A stretch of 64,000 nucleotides of DNA from Tunturibacter empetritectus (GTDB taxonomy: Bacteria > Acidobacteriota > Terriglobia > Terriglobales > Acidobacteriaceae). Positions within the stretch are counted from its first letter, which is position 1, and every line of letters begins with the position of its first letter. This document shows, piece by piece, positions 17,315-25,992 of this stretch. The notes under the pieces are model-generated. The model made no database searches. It saw only the letters and a list, made by a program, of their open reading frames with translations, and had not been told where the DNA came from. Both the position numbers and the translations under genes were made by a program. The stretch is from positions 2,232,001 through 2,296,000 of the forward strand of contig NZ_CP132932.1 of assembly GCF_040358985.1 (NCBI RefSeq), given 5' to 3'.

Positions 17315-18874
17315 TTACGCGGTCGTCACTGCGGGCAGAATCTCCGACACGTCCACCCATTGTGTTGGGTAGTCCCCGGTATAACAGGCCGTACAGAAGC
17401 TCCCAGGAGACAGCCCATCCACCTGCTCCCCCTTCGTACAAGCGTGCGTCAGCCCCACCAGGCTCAAATACGCCAGCGAATCCGCCTCCACAAACGCGCA
17501 GATCTCAGCGATCGACTTATTCGCCGCGATCAAGTCCTTCTTCGAAGGTGTATCTACCCCATAAAAACAAGGCGAGATCGTCGGCGGACAAGAGATTCGC
17601 AGATGCACCTCCGTCGCCCCGGCCGCCCGCACCATCCTCACAATCTTCCTCGACGTCGTGCCGCGAATGATCGAGTCGTCGATCAATACAACGCGTTTGC
17701 CTTCCAGCAGGTTTCGCATTGGATTAAGCTTCATCCTCACGCCAAAGTCCCGCACCCTCTGCTCGGGCTGAATAAACGTTCGTCCCACATAGTGATTTCG
17801 AATCAGACCAAAGTTAAACGGTATCCCCGACTCTGCCGCGTACCCAATCGCCGCCGTCACGCCCGAGTCCGGCACCGGCACAATCAAATCCGCCGGCACA
17901 CCCGATTCTCGAGCCAGCTGGCGTCCCATCTCTTCGCGCGACTGCTGCACCCACCGCCCGTAGATCTTCGAGTCGGGGCGCGCAAAGTAAACATGCTCGA
18001 ATACGCAACTCGCCTGCGGGGTCGTCGTGTTGAAGTAGCGGCTGGTCACGCCATCTTCGGACACCATTACCAACTCACCGGGCTTCACGTCGCGCTCGTA
18101 CTTCGCATGCAGCAGGTCGAACGCGCACGTCTCACTTGCGAAGACAAACGTATCCGGGGCTCCGTCCTTGCCTTCAATCCGGCCCATGGCCAGCGGACGA
18201 AACCCATGCGGATCTCTCGCGGCAAAGATGCGGTTTCGCGTCATCATCACAATGGAAAATGCGCCCTGCACCTGTGTCAGGGCCTCAGCCATGCAGTCAA
18301 TCAGCGTGTTTTTCGTGGAGTGCGCAATCAACTGAATGATGATCTCGGAGTCCGACGTGGTCTGGAAGATCGCGCCATCGCGTTCCAGCCTCTCCTTCGC
18401 CGTTCCCAGGTTGATCAGGTTGCCATTGTGAGCAATCGCAATCAAACCCTTCGTGCTCTCCACCGAGATCGGCTGCGCGTTCAGCAGCGCCGAGTCACCC
18501 GTCGTCGAATAACGCGTATGTCCAATCGCAATGTGGCCCGGCAGCCTCGCCAGCACATCATCGGTAAAGATCTCCGACACCAGCCCCATGCCTTTGATGT
18601 CGTTAACCTGCTGCCCATCCGCGGTGGCAATGCCCGCCGACTCCTGCCCACGATGCTGCAAAGAATACAGTCCCCAGTAGGTCATCCGCGCCGCATCGTG
18701 ATGGTTATAGATGGCCATCACGCCACACTCTTCGCGTAGTTTGTCGAACGGGGTCTCGTCTTCTTCGTCTAGATCTACTTCTTCCGTTGCCAGCTTCTTT
18801 TGATCGTCATTCCGCAGCAATGTTGCGACTTCTCGTTCTACCACAAACTCATCCTGAACCAGAAGATCGCTCAT
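17315..18874 (-). CDS. purF: Amidophosphoribosyltransferase
   Basis: 519 residues. It commits PRPP to purine synthesis by replacing pyrophosphate with glutamine-derived ammonia. The mature enzyme would begin at Cys50 ([12 protein letters not shown]), so there is a 49-residue propeptide, much longer than the 11 residues of B. subtilis. The PRPP loop [13 protein letters not shown] is intact. Cysteines in [25 protein letters not shown] and FCTACYTG match the [4Fe-4S] ligands of the B. subtilis type, so an oxygen-sensitive cluster is likely. The ATG overlaps the purL stop (ATGA), giving translational coupling. Confidence 0.95.
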   Translation of the reverse strand: MSDLLVQDEFVVEREVATLLRNDDQKKLATEEVDLDEEDETPFDKLREECGVMAIYNHHDAARMTYWGLYSLQHRGQESAGIATADGQQVNDIKGMGLVSEIFTDDVLARLPGHIAIGHTRYSTTGDSALLNAQPISVESTKGLIAIAHNGNLINLGTAKERLERDGAIFQTTSDSEIIIQLIAHSTKNTLIDCMAEALTQVQGAFSIVMMTRNRIFAARDPHGFRPLAMGRIEGKDGAPDTFVFASETCAFDLLHAKYERDVKPGELVMVSEDGVTSRYFNTTTPQASCVFEHVYFARPDSKIYGRWVQQSREEMGRQLARESGVPADLIVPVPDSGVTAAIGYAAESGIPFNFGLIRNHYVGRTFIQPEQRVRDFGVRMKLNPMRNLLEGKRVVLIDDSIIRGTTSRKIVRMVRAAGATEVHLRISCPPTISPCFYGVDTPSKKDLIAANKSIAEICAFVEADSLAYLSLVGLTHACTKGEQVDGLSPGSFCTACYTGDYPTQWVDVSEILPAVTTA

Positions 18875-21390
18875 GCCGTCACCACCTCTGCGGCCAACTG
18901 TTCTTCCAGAGCGCCTGTCCACGATCCCTTCAGTGCGGCGATTGGTTCATCAATCACTTTCTTCCCATTGATTACACACTCGTAGTTGCCTGCGGTGACC
19001 TCTCCCAGCGGAGCCATCCACATCTTTGGATGCGCAGCCAACTCGGCCCGAATCGCTTCTACCCGTTCTGGATCTGCGGAAACTATCACCGAAGAGCTAA
19101 TCTCGCTGAAGAACCGCTCCTTCAACGCAAACGGCTCGGTCTCAGAGACGTTCATCGATACGCGTAGACCCAACTCGCGAGGGAAGCACGCCTTCGCCAA
19201 CGCAACTGCCGAGCCGCCATCCGAGATGTCAGTTGCCGAAGCCAGCAGGCCCTTCGCCGAGAGGGCTGCAAGAGCCTTATGCAAGGCAGCCTCTTCCGTC
19301 AGGTTCAACAAAGGTGGAGCGCCCCAAAGCTCGTGCATCACGGTCTTCGCATACTCGGTCGATCCAAACTCCCTCTCGATTTTCCGTCCTTCACCTTGAA
19401 ACGCCGAGAGGAACAGGATCGCGTCTCCCGCTTTGCGAAAAGCGGAGGGTACAGCTTTTGTCACATCGTCGATGATGCCAACGATTCCCAAGACCGGCGT
19501 CGGATAGATTCCCTCACCTTTGGTCTCGTTGTAGAGCGAGACATTGCCACCTGTAACCGGAGTTCCCAGAGCGATGCAAGCCTCGGCAATCCCATCGATC
19601 GCCTGTGAGAGCTGCGCCATAATCTCAGGCTTCTCCGGATTGCCAAAGTTCAGGCAGTTGGTAGCCGACACCGGCATCGCGCCCGTGCAGGCGACCTTTC
19701 GGGCAGCTTCGGCGACTGCATGCATCGCGCCCAGCTTCGGGTCGAGATAGGTCCAGCGTCCGTTGCCCGCGAGCGCCATCGCCAATCCGCGATCGCCCTT
19801 TACGGTGTCGGTGAACTCGTGCGAAGCGTCCGGCGCGACGACGGGGTTCGCTGCATCCTGGTTGTCGGTGGCAAGTGTTGCCTCGCCCTTGGGGGTCGAA
19901 GAGGCCACCAGGTCTGCTAACTTGCCGAGCAATCCTTGATGACGCGCTGCTCCAGCGCTCTTGCCGGTGCCTTTGATCCGGATCACGCCGGCCTCACCAC
20001 CGGGACCCTGCACCGTGTTGGTCTGGACCATCGAGTCGTACTGCTCGAAGACCCAACGTTTGTCGCAGATATTCGCGCTCGCCAGCAGCTTCTTCAAGTC
20101 CGCTGTGTAATCACTTGGCTTCTTCAACTCTTCCAGCACGTGGGCTGGAGGATCGAGCGGCACCGGAGCCTTCCAGACGCCAACCGGGCGGTGGTAGAGC
20201 GGGGCATCATCGGTGAGCGAGCGATTCGGGATATCCGCGACGAGCTCGCCATGCTGCGTGATCACCATATTCGGCTTCTCGGTCACGACTCCGACGATCG
20301 AAGCATCGAGACCCCACTTGGCGAAGACATCCAGAACTTCCTGCGCTCGGGGCCTGTCGGCCACCAGTAGCATTCGCTCCTGCGACTCGGACAACATAAT
20401 CTCGTAGCTCGACATTCCTGTCTCACGCTGCGGGACCAGATCCAGCTCCACTGTCAAACCAAGATCGCCACGAGCACCCATCTCGCAGGTCGAGCAGGTT
20501 AGACCAGCAGCGCCCATATCCTGAATCCCGAGGACTGCGCCGGTCGCCATCGCCTCAAGGCAGGCCTCGAGCAGCAGCTTCTCCAGGAACGGATCGCCCA
20601 TCTGCACGTTGGGCCGCTTCTGCTCCGAGCCTTCGGTGAACTCTTCGCTCGCCATTGTGGCTCCGTGGATTCCATCGCGGCCTGTCTTGGCGCCGACGTA
20701 GATCACTGGATTGCCAACGCCGGTGGCCTTTGCGTAGAAGATCTCATCGCTGCGCACCAACCCGAGGGCGAACGCGTTCAGCAGTGGATTGCCGGAGTAG
20801 CAGGCTTCAAAGCGCGTCTCCCCGCCAACGTTCGGGACGCCGAAGCAGTTTCCATAGCCTGCGACGCCATGCACGACGCCGGTGGCGATCTGGTGATTCC
20901 TGCGGCGCAGGGCTTCATCCGGCTCAGCCTCATCGAGTGGTCCAAAGCGCAGCGAATCCATTACGGCCAAAGGACGCGCGTTCATGGTGAAGATGTCGCG
21001 GAGGATCCCGCCTACACCCGTGGCTGCACCCTGATAAGGCTCGATGTAGCTGGGATGGTTGTGCGATTCGATCTTGAACGCGCAGGCCCACCCGTCGCCT
21101 ACATCGATGATTCCGGCGTTCTCTCCGGGGCCCTGCACCACGCTTCCCGGCCCGGTCTTGCGCTCGCCCTTGGTGGGCAACCGCTTGAGATGCACTCGCG
21201 ATGACTTGTAGGAGCAGTGCTCGGACCACATCACCGAGAAGATCCCTAACTCAGTCAGGGACGGGGTACGTCCGAGGGCTGCTTCGATGCGCGTGTACTC
21301 GTCCGGGGTGATACTGTGCTGCTTGAGCAGCGCCGGAGTAATGGTAGCTGGGGAGGGGGCTTTGTCTTGCTGGGCTTGCAGATTTGGCAT
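18871..21390 (-). CDS. purL: Phosphoribosylformylglycinamidine synthase subunit PurL
   Basis: 839 residues, the small-PurL type found with PurQ and PurS. It makes FGAM from FGAR and ATP. Motifs seen: [15 protein letters not shown] near the start, [20 protein letters not shown], and a second half with [10 protein letters not shown] and [10 protein letters not shown]. purS and purQ are not in this window. The stop overlaps the purF start by one base beyond ATG, so purL-purF form one operon. A full-length palindromic repeat follows upstream of its start (21430-21605), and the ribosome site is weak. Confidence 0.95.
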   Translation of the reverse strand: MPNLQAQQDKAPSPATITPALLKQHSITPDEYTRIEAALGRTPSLTELGIFSVMWSEHCSYKSSRVHLKRLPTKGERKTGPGSVVQGPGENAGIIDVGDGWACAFKIESHNHPSYIEPYQGAATGVGGILRDIFTMNARPLAVMDSLRFGPLDEAEPDEALRRRNHQIATGVVHGVAGYGNCFGVPNVGGETRFEACYSGNPLLNAFALGLVRSDEIFYAKATGVGNPVIYVGAKTGRDGIHGATMASEEFTEGSEQKRPNVQMGDPFLEKLLLEACLEAMATGAVLGIQDMGAAGLTCSTCEMGARGDLGLTVELDLVPQRETGMSSYEIMLSESQERMLLVADRPRAQEVLDVFAKWGLDASIVGVVTEKPNMVITQHGELVADIPNRSLTDDAPLYHRPVGVWKAPVPLDPPAHVLEELKKPSDYTADLKKLLASANICDKRWVFEQYDSMVQTNTVQGPGGEAGVIRIKGTGKSAGAARHQGLLGKLADLVASSTPKGEATLATDNQDAANPVVAPDASHEFTDTVKGDRGLAMALAGNGRWTYLDPKLGAMHAVAEAARKVACTGAMPVSATNCLNFGNPEKPEIMAQLSQAIDGIAEACIALGTPVTGGNVSLYNETKGEGIYPTPVLGIVGIIDDVTKAVPSAFRKAGDAILFLSAFQGEGRKIEREFGSTEYAKTVMHELWGAPPLLNLTEEAALHKALAALSAKGLLASATDISDGGSAVALAKACFPRELGLRVSMNVSETEPFALKERFFSEISSSVIVSADPERVEAIRAELAAHPKMWMAPLGEVTAGNYECVINGKKVIDEPIAALKGSWTGALEEQLAAEVVTA

Positions 21391-21429
21391 GGCTCGCTAC
21401 TTAAGATTGTCGCACGTTGGAAAAACGCT

Positions 21430-21605
21430 GTCCTGCCGGACGGCCCTCCTGCGCGGAGGGCGGGCGTTCGCACGCCTTTTTAGAGCTTCGCGTGGTCCTT
21501 CCGTTGGTCGGAATGATGATTCCTCGCGACCAACGGGAGCGCCAAGCGAAGCGGTATACCCATCACGAAGTGATCGCCTCGCGCGTAGCGAGCCTGTCCG
21601 GCAGA
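21430..21605. repeat. REPIN-like palindromic element, copy 1 (full length)
   Basis: 176 bases. It starts GTCCTGCCGGACGG and ends CTGTCCGGCAGA, the inverted counterpart. The left inner hairpin is GGCGT-TCGC-ACGCC, the right one ATCAC-GAA-GTGAT. It shares the CCGTTGGTCG / CGACCAACGG central pair with copies at 43819 and 49108. It lies between the purL start and the end of the DUF5996 gene. Confidence 0.85.
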
Positions 21606-21614
21606 CACTTCCAC

Positions 21615-22511
21615 TCAACGCCGCTCGAGCGCGGCGCGATCCCACCTTGCGACATCGGCAGCTGCGCTGTAGGAGCTCTCCAGAAAGTCCATCACCGCCT
21701 TCTCCGGAGAGGCCAGCGCACGTACTACGTTGTATTTGAAGACAAACTCTCCCAACGCTTTATCCCAACCTGCGCCATCGGGCCGAATCTTCGCATCGGC
21801 GAGGCCGTCGGGCACTGGAGCTGCGTAGCAGTAGAACGCCGCTGTACCGTAGCCACCGTTGCCTGGCCAGAATCCGGCTGAGATGACCTCGTGGGAGTAC
21901 GCCTCGCGCTGAATGCTGTCCGCTCCTGGCCGGGGCGGCGCGGGCCTGCCGGAGAACCGGGTGACTGCGAGATCGAAGCTCCCCCAGAAGAAGTGCACGG
22001 GGCTTACCTTGCCGAGGAAAGCTGTGCCCCAGGCGCGAAAGACCTTCTCTGCGTGGGCTAACACCTGCCAGAAGCGATGCGCATAGTCCGGATCATAGGA
22101 GGCGTGCTCGGTGTCGAGATCGAACCTGATCGGCTTCGCCAGCTCGCAGGGCATGGGATCGATCTTCACTGCGACGCCCAGCTCCTTCAGGCATCCGAGA
22201 TACTCTGCATAGAAGTCGGCGACGCTGCGGGGCCTCAGCTTCATTGTCTGGTTTGCGCCGGAGCTCATGCGGAGATGGAGCTCATGGGCGACGAAGTCGA
22301 ACTCGATGTCGAGCACGTCGTCTTCGTAGTCCATCGCCGAGGTGCCCAGTCCGCGGGCGGTGACGTAGAGGGGCACATTCCACCAGTGGTTCTGGAGTGG
22401 AGTCAGAGCCAGGCGGGTCTTGCCGACGATCTGGGTCCACATGTGCAGGGTATCGGCGGTGTCTGCCCAATCACTCCACGCAAGCTCAGGCCACTGCGCG
22501 ACTCCACTCAT
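21615..22511 (-). CDS. DUF5996 family protein
   Basis: 298 residues. Family features run throughout: WADTADTLHMWTQIVGKTRL near the start, FDFVAHELHLR, a HASYDPDYAHRFWQ motif, VSPVHFFWGSFDLAVTRFSG, and REAYSHEVISAGFWPG. The family has no established biochemical role; the many conserved His, Trp and Phe residues suggest an enzyme. ATG at 22511 chosen because AGGAGG stands 5 bases upstream; an upstream TTG has none. It lies 57 bases downstream of dut on the same strand and may be co-transcribed. Confidence 0.9.
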   Translation of the reverse strand: MSGVAQWPELAWSDWADTADTLHMWTQIVGKTRLALTPLQNHWWNVPLYVTARGLGTSAMDYEDDVLDIEFDFVAHELHLRMSSGANQTMKLRPRSVADFYAEYLGCLKELGVAVKIDPMPCELAKPIRFDLDTEHASYDPDYAHRFWQVLAHAEKVFRAWGTAFLGKVSPVHFFWGSFDLAVTRFSGRPAPPRPGADSIQREAYSHEVISAGFWPGNGGYGTAAFYCYAAPVPDGLADAKIRPDGAGWDKALGEFVFKYNVVRALASPEKAVMDFLESSYSAAADVARWDRAALERR

Positions 22512-22568
22512 AACGTCCTCCTGAATTCCCAAGACCAGTAGCGGAAAGCATACGCCGCGGCGGGGAAT

Positions 22569-23021
22569 CTAGCTTCCGGTGCTGCCGAAGCCGTTTGCTC
22601 CGCGTGGAGCTGCGACGAGCTCGCTTACTTCTTCGAAGGCTGCTTCGATCCGGCGCACGATGCGCAGCTGAGCGATCCTGTCTCCAGGGTTGATCTCTAC
22701 TGCTTTCGTGCTCAGGTTGGTCATTACGACCTTGATCTCGCCGCGATACCCCGGGTCGATGACGCCGGCCAGGGTGGTGACTCCTTTTACGGCGAGTCCG
22801 GAGCGGTCTTCGACCAGCGCTCCATGGGTGGAGGGGAACTCCATTGCCACGCCCGTTGCTACCGGCATCGTGGTTCCGGCGTCGAGGGTTGCGGCTGCGA
22901 CTGCGTAAAGATCCGCAGCGAGATCTCCGAACTCTCCGGTGTGAGCGTACCTGGGCAGCTGAGCCTCGGGCTGCAACTTCACCACGCGAATCCGCACGAC
23001 ATCTCCTGGCTCCAGCGCCAT
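22569..23021 (-). CDS. dut: dUTP diphosphatase
   Basis: 150 residues. The trimeric enzyme hydrolyses dUTP to dUMP and PPi, keeping uracil out of DNA and feeding dTMP synthesis. The five dUTPase motifs are visible: LAADLYA (motif 1), EDRSGLAVKG (2, with catalytic-region Ser-Gly-Leu), GVIDPGYRGEI (3), PGDRIAQL (4) and the C-terminal RGANGFGSTG (5). GGAGG stands 6 bases before the ATG at 23021. Divergent from the gene at 23240, across the gap with a DnaA-box sequence. Confidence 0.94.
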   Translation of the reverse strand: MALEPGDVVRIRVVKLQPEAQLPRYAHTGEFGDLAADLYAVAAATLDAGTTMPVATGVAMEFPSTHGALVEDRSGLAVKGVTTLAGVIDPGYRGEIKVVMTNLSTKAVEINPGDRIAQLRIVRRIEAAFEEVSELVAAPRGANGFGSTGS

Positions 23022-23206
23022 CAAAAGCCTCCAAAAAACTTCGACCGAACTCTATTTTTACCCGAATCGGAGTTGGGGACCGTTTATCCACATCCCGCGC
23101 CGCATCTTACGTTTTGATATCCCACCTTTGGGGGAGAACCACGGGTTCATTTTTCGTCTTTTCCTCGCTCATCGGGCGTCCAATAAGGAGCGAGGGACGT
23201 CTTGAT
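23022..23206. other. Divergent gap with perfect DnaA box; candidate origin region
   Basis: The 185-base gap contains TTATCCACA (23084-23092), the exact E. coli DnaA-box consensus, between short A/T-rich tracts (23030-23060 and 23140-23165). The strand composition of the window changes from C-rich to G-rich around this point, the direction expected at a replication origin, and the flanking genes point away from it. Only one consensus box was found, and dnaA, dnaN or gyrB are not nearby, so this is a candidate only. Confidence 0.35.
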
Positions 23207-23239
23207 ATGCAGTGCCCGAAACAACAGGAGAGCCGTATC

Positions 23240-23701
23240 GTGGCCATCAACGCCGAACAGCTGACTGCAACTCCTTTGCGCGTCATCACTGACCCTACGC
23301 CGACCGTCTGGTTGAAGCGCCTGATCGACAGCGGCACCCTTTATATCCCGCAGAACCTGAATCCCAGCCAGTTTGCTACGCTGCAGGCCATTACGCTGCT
23401 GCTGTCGCATCCGGGGTCGCGTTATGCGGCTTGCCGGCTGGACGCCAGCCTGACCACGAGCGCGGGCGAGGCCGAGGTCGATGCTCCGGCTCCTCCGATC
23501 TCCTTCGACTATCGCCTGGGCCTGGACGAGCTTGAGACGATTACCCGCACTCGCACCGGCTACTCCTTCACGGAGCTCCACACCGACCTGCAGGACGCCA
23601 TCCTGAGCCTGATCGCCACGCGCGACCTGATCAGCCGAAGGCTCGACCTTGCCCGCTGGCTCGCAGACCTCCATAGCCATACCCTGGCGCTGGCTGCCTA
23701 A
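23240..23701 (+). CDS. Conserved hypothetical protein
   Basis: 153 residues from a GTG at 23240 with CAGGAG 9 bases upstream; an in-frame ATG at 23207 would add 11 residues. No signal peptide or membrane segment. Readable stretches are PTVWLKRLIDSGTLYIPQNL, LQAITLLLSHPGSRYAACRL and a helical C-terminus (TELHTDLQDAILSLIATRDL). It looks like a small cytosolic all-helical or mixed protein. No family recognised. It transcribes away from dut across the candidate origin gap. Confidence 0.7.
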   Translation: MAINAEQLTATPLRVITDPTPTVWLKRLIDSGTLYIPQNLNPSQFATLQAITLLLSHPGSRYAACRLDASLTTSAGEAEVDAPAPPISFDYRLGLDELETITRTRTGYSFTELHTDLQDAILSLIATRDLISRRLDLARWLADLHSHTLALAA

Positions 23702-23769
23702 GGGTTTTGCTGCGCTGGAGCCGGGCAACGAGGGGTTTAAAAGCCGGTTCCCAAGATCGGCCTTTCTTC

Positions 23770-24258
23770 CTAGTCTTCCTCGTCTTCGATATCGTCTTCG
23801 TCTTCTCCATCGTCGAGGGCCAGGTCGGCTCGGGGATCGTAGTCTTCGTCGATTTCAATGGTGGCTCCGGGCTGGGCCAGGTCGAGGCCTTCGGGACTAG
23901 ACTCTACGTCGCGAACGACTCTGGCTGCGTAGGGTTTGGTGATGAGGCTGGAGGCGTTGTTGGAGGCGAGCTGCAGACCGTAGAGCAGGGCGGTGGCGCG
24001 GCGGATGTCGAGATTGCCGGTGGCGAGGGCGTTGATGACGGTGGAGAGAGCGACCTGGACGGACTCGCGGTCTTCTAGGGTGGTGAGCTCGATGTGCTGG
24101 CCGGCCATAAGGTAGCCTCGGGCGGCACCGGTGTAGCGGAACTTCTGGTGGCTTTGGTGGAGGCGGGAGTGGAAGTAGCACCAGGTCTGGCCGGTGAGCG
24201 ATGGGGCCTGGCAGCGGGTGCCGTTGGCCTTGACATGGCGACAGAGCGTGTATTGCAT
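23770..24258 (-). CDS. Conserved hypothetical Cys/His protein with acidic tail
   Basis: 162 residues. The N-terminus MQYTLCRHVKANGTRCQAPS and WCYFH form a C-x7-8-C ... C-x2-H pattern likely to bind zinc. A helical middle (VALSTVINALATGNLDIRRA) follows, and the last 30 residues are almost all Asp/Glu. The ATG at 24258 has GGAGGAA upstream. A GGGGGTACCCCC palindrome lies a few bases before the ribosome site and could occlude it when folded. Function unknown; Zn-finger plus acidic tail may suggest nucleic-acid or protein binding. Confidence 0.75.
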   Translation of the reverse strand: MQYTLCRHVKANGTRCQAPSLTGQTWCYFHSRLHQSHQKFRYTGAARGYLMAGQHIELTTLEDRESVQVALSTVINALATGNLDIRRATALLYGLQLASNNASSLITKPYAARVVRDVESSPEGLDLAQPGATIEIDEDYDPRADLALDDGEDEDDIEDEED

Positions 24259-24426
24259 GGGTTTCCTCCGGGGGTACCCCCCCTTATTGCCTGCGTGTAA
24301 GTCTTTTGGCTGCATGGAGATAGCGGGAGATTAGACCTCTAAATACGTGCAGGCAAAGGAGTTACGTGCAGATATGTGGCAGCAAAGGACTTAGCTCCTT
24401 TTGCTGGGTGATGGTGGTAAATACGG

Positions 24427-24455
24427 AAGCCCCGGCCTGTTGGCTCGGGGCTTTT
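24427..24455 (+). terminator. Rho-independent terminator without an adjacent + gene
   Basis: AAGCCCCGGCC-TGTT-GGCTCGGGGCTTTT: 11 pairs with one bulged T, then TTTTGTG on the + strand. The nearest + gene ends 725 bases upstream, so it may end an unannotated transcript, or it serves the minus-strand reductase gene as a distal hairpin. Confidence 0.65.
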
Positions 24456-24643
24456 GTGTTCTCTGCTTCTATTTTACGGCATGGAGGGAAACTAATACGC
24501 CACGGGTAAGTTGCTGTGTGGTTTGGGTTTGGCGGTTTTCGGGGCTTGACAAGATTTCTTGACAGGGTTTTATGGGCCGACCGCTGCGGGCAATGGCGAG
24601 GAGGCAAACCTTAGTGAGCAGGATGCAGGACCCGGCGAAAATC

Positions 24644-24724
24644 TAACAGCAACAGCAATGGCAAAAACAACAGCAACGGCAATGGCAAGAACAACAGCAA
24701 CGGCAATGGCAAGAACAACAGCAA
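24644..24724. repeat. 24-bp tandem repeat, about 3.4 copies
   Basis: Unit CAACAGCAACGGCAATGGCAAGAA; copies two and three are identical, copy one differs at a few bases, and a 9-base partial copy follows. A + frame through it would read TATAMARTTATAMART, which looks like translated repeat and not a protein. Confidence 0.85.
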
Positions 24725-24836
24725 GATCTGGCAGGGTTGGATTCTACTTTCCCACTCATCGCAAAGAGCGCGATGAATGGGGCACCCGATTTTTTGGGGG
24801 AGGGAAAGGAGCGCGCGCTGCGAAACTACAAGTAAT

Positions 24837-25787
24837 TTAGTAGGCGCTGGCTTGGGTGAGCTGGTTTAGGGCAGCTTGGTCGAGTTTGAGGTCTACGGCG
24901 GCGAAGAGGCTTTCGAGCTGGTCGGTGCTGGTGGCGCTAGCTATGGGTGCGGTGATGGTGGGTTGGGCGAGGAGCCAGGCGAGGGCGATGGAGGCTTGCT
25001 TCGCTCCGGTTTGTTCTGCGACTTCGTTGAGGGCTGCTAGGATTTTTTTGCCGCGGTCGTCGAAGTATTTTTCTACGCGAGAGCCTCGGTTCTTCCCTTT
25101 GGTATCTTCGATGGTCTTGTACTTGCCGGTGAGGAAGCCGCTGGCGAGGGAGAAGTACGGGACGACGCCGAGGTGGAATTTTTCCGCGATGGGGGCCAGG
25201 TTTTGTTCGTAGTCCTGGCGGTCGTAGAGGTTGTACTCGGGCTGGAGGGTTTGGTAGACGGGGAGGTTGCTGAGCTGGGCGAGTTCGACGGCCAGGGTGA
25301 GGCGTTGGGGTTTGTAGTTGGAGGCGCCGATGTGGCGGACTTTGCCTTGCTGGATGAGCTGCTGGTAGGCCTCGAGGGTTTCGTCGAGGGGCGTGGACTC
25401 GTCGTCCTTGTGGGACTGGTAGAGGTCGATGTGGTCGGTCTGGAGGCGGTGGAGGGAGGCTTCGACGGCTTCGAGGATGTATTTTTTGCTGAGGCCGGAT
25501 TTGCCGTCGCCCATGTCCATCCCTACTTTGGTGGCGAGGACGATCTGGTCGCGTTTGCCTGATTGCTTGAACCAGTTGCCGAGGATGATTTCGGATTCGC
25601 CGCCGCGATGGCCGGCGACCCAGCGGGAGTAGACATCGGCGGTGTCGATGAAGTTGAAGCCGCGATCGGTGAAGGCGTCGAGGATGCTGAAGGAGGTGGG
25701 CTGGTCGATGGTCCAGCCGAAGACGTTGCCGCCTAGCATGAGGGGGACGATCTGGAGGTTGGTCTGGCCTAGGGGTCTGGTTTGCAC
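24837..25787 (-). CDS. Aldo/keto reductase
   Basis: 316 residues from a GTG at 25787 with AGAGGA upstream, starting at the conserved QTRPLGQTNLQIVPLMLGG. It is an NADPH-dependent carbonyl reductase of TIM-barrel fold. The catalytic tetrad can be read: Asp and Tyr in DTADVYS, Lys in LATKVGMD, His in YQSHKDD. The cofactor end has ALAWLLAQPTITAPIASAT. A longer frame from ATG 25847 would run through a dispersed repeat, so it was rejected. Substrate not predictable. Confidence 0.9.
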   Translation of the reverse strand: MQTRPLGQTNLQIVPLMLGGNVFGWTIDQPTSFSILDAFTDRGFNFIDTADVYSRWVAGHRGGESEIILGNWFKQSGKRDQIVLATKVGMDMGDGKSGLSKKYILEAVEASLHRLQTDHIDLYQSHKDDESTPLDETLEAYQQLIQQGKVRHIGASNYKPQRLTLAVELAQLSNLPVYQTLQPEYNLYDRQDYEQNLAPIAEKFHLGVVPYFSLASGFLTGKYKTIEDTKGKNRGSRVEKYFDDRGKKILAALNEVAEQTGAKQASIALAWLLAQPTITAPIASATSTDQLESLFAAVDLKLDQAALNQLTQASAY

Positions 25788-25842
25788 GTGGTCCTCTGCG
25801 CTGTTCGATGCGGGGCAGGACGAAAGGATTCCGTTGCGCTTA

Positions 25843-25934
25843 GTCACCCCACAAACGAAGACCTGTTTGCGGAGTCGGCGGTCACTTTGTGACTTGTATA
25901 CCGCTTCGGTTGGCGCTCCCGCTGGTCGCGATGA
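25843..25934. repeat. REPIN-like element, copy 2 (partial)
   Basis: It lacks the GTCCTGCCGG end but keeps the CCCCACAAAC-GAAGACCT hairpin (two mispairs), the GTCAC-TTT-GTGAC hairpin, TTGTATACC and GGCGCTCCC. It lies before the aldo/keto reductase start. Confidence 0.75.
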
Positions 25935-25992
25935 AATATGGTTCCGCTAGACAACCCTGCGGGGCCGTGCGCTCCATTTCATCCAGCGCCGG

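Larger units (their letters stand above)
24259..24836. other. 578-base intergenic region with terminator and tandem repeat
   Basis: It holds a GGGGGTACCCCC palindrome (24270-24281), a strong terminator (24427-24455) and a 24-bp tandem repeat (24644-24724). Open frames on both strands here are low-complexity or lack any motif and are not accepted as genes. Confidence 0.5.

Noticed and set aside
24362..24607. 81-codon open frame on - in the 24.3-24.8 kb gap
   Set aside because: It crosses a strong terminator and has no recognisable features.
24559..24840. 93-codon open frame on + through the 24-bp tandem repeat
   Set aside because: The translation is dominated by TATAMART repeats, has no ribosome site and overlaps the end of the reductase gene.
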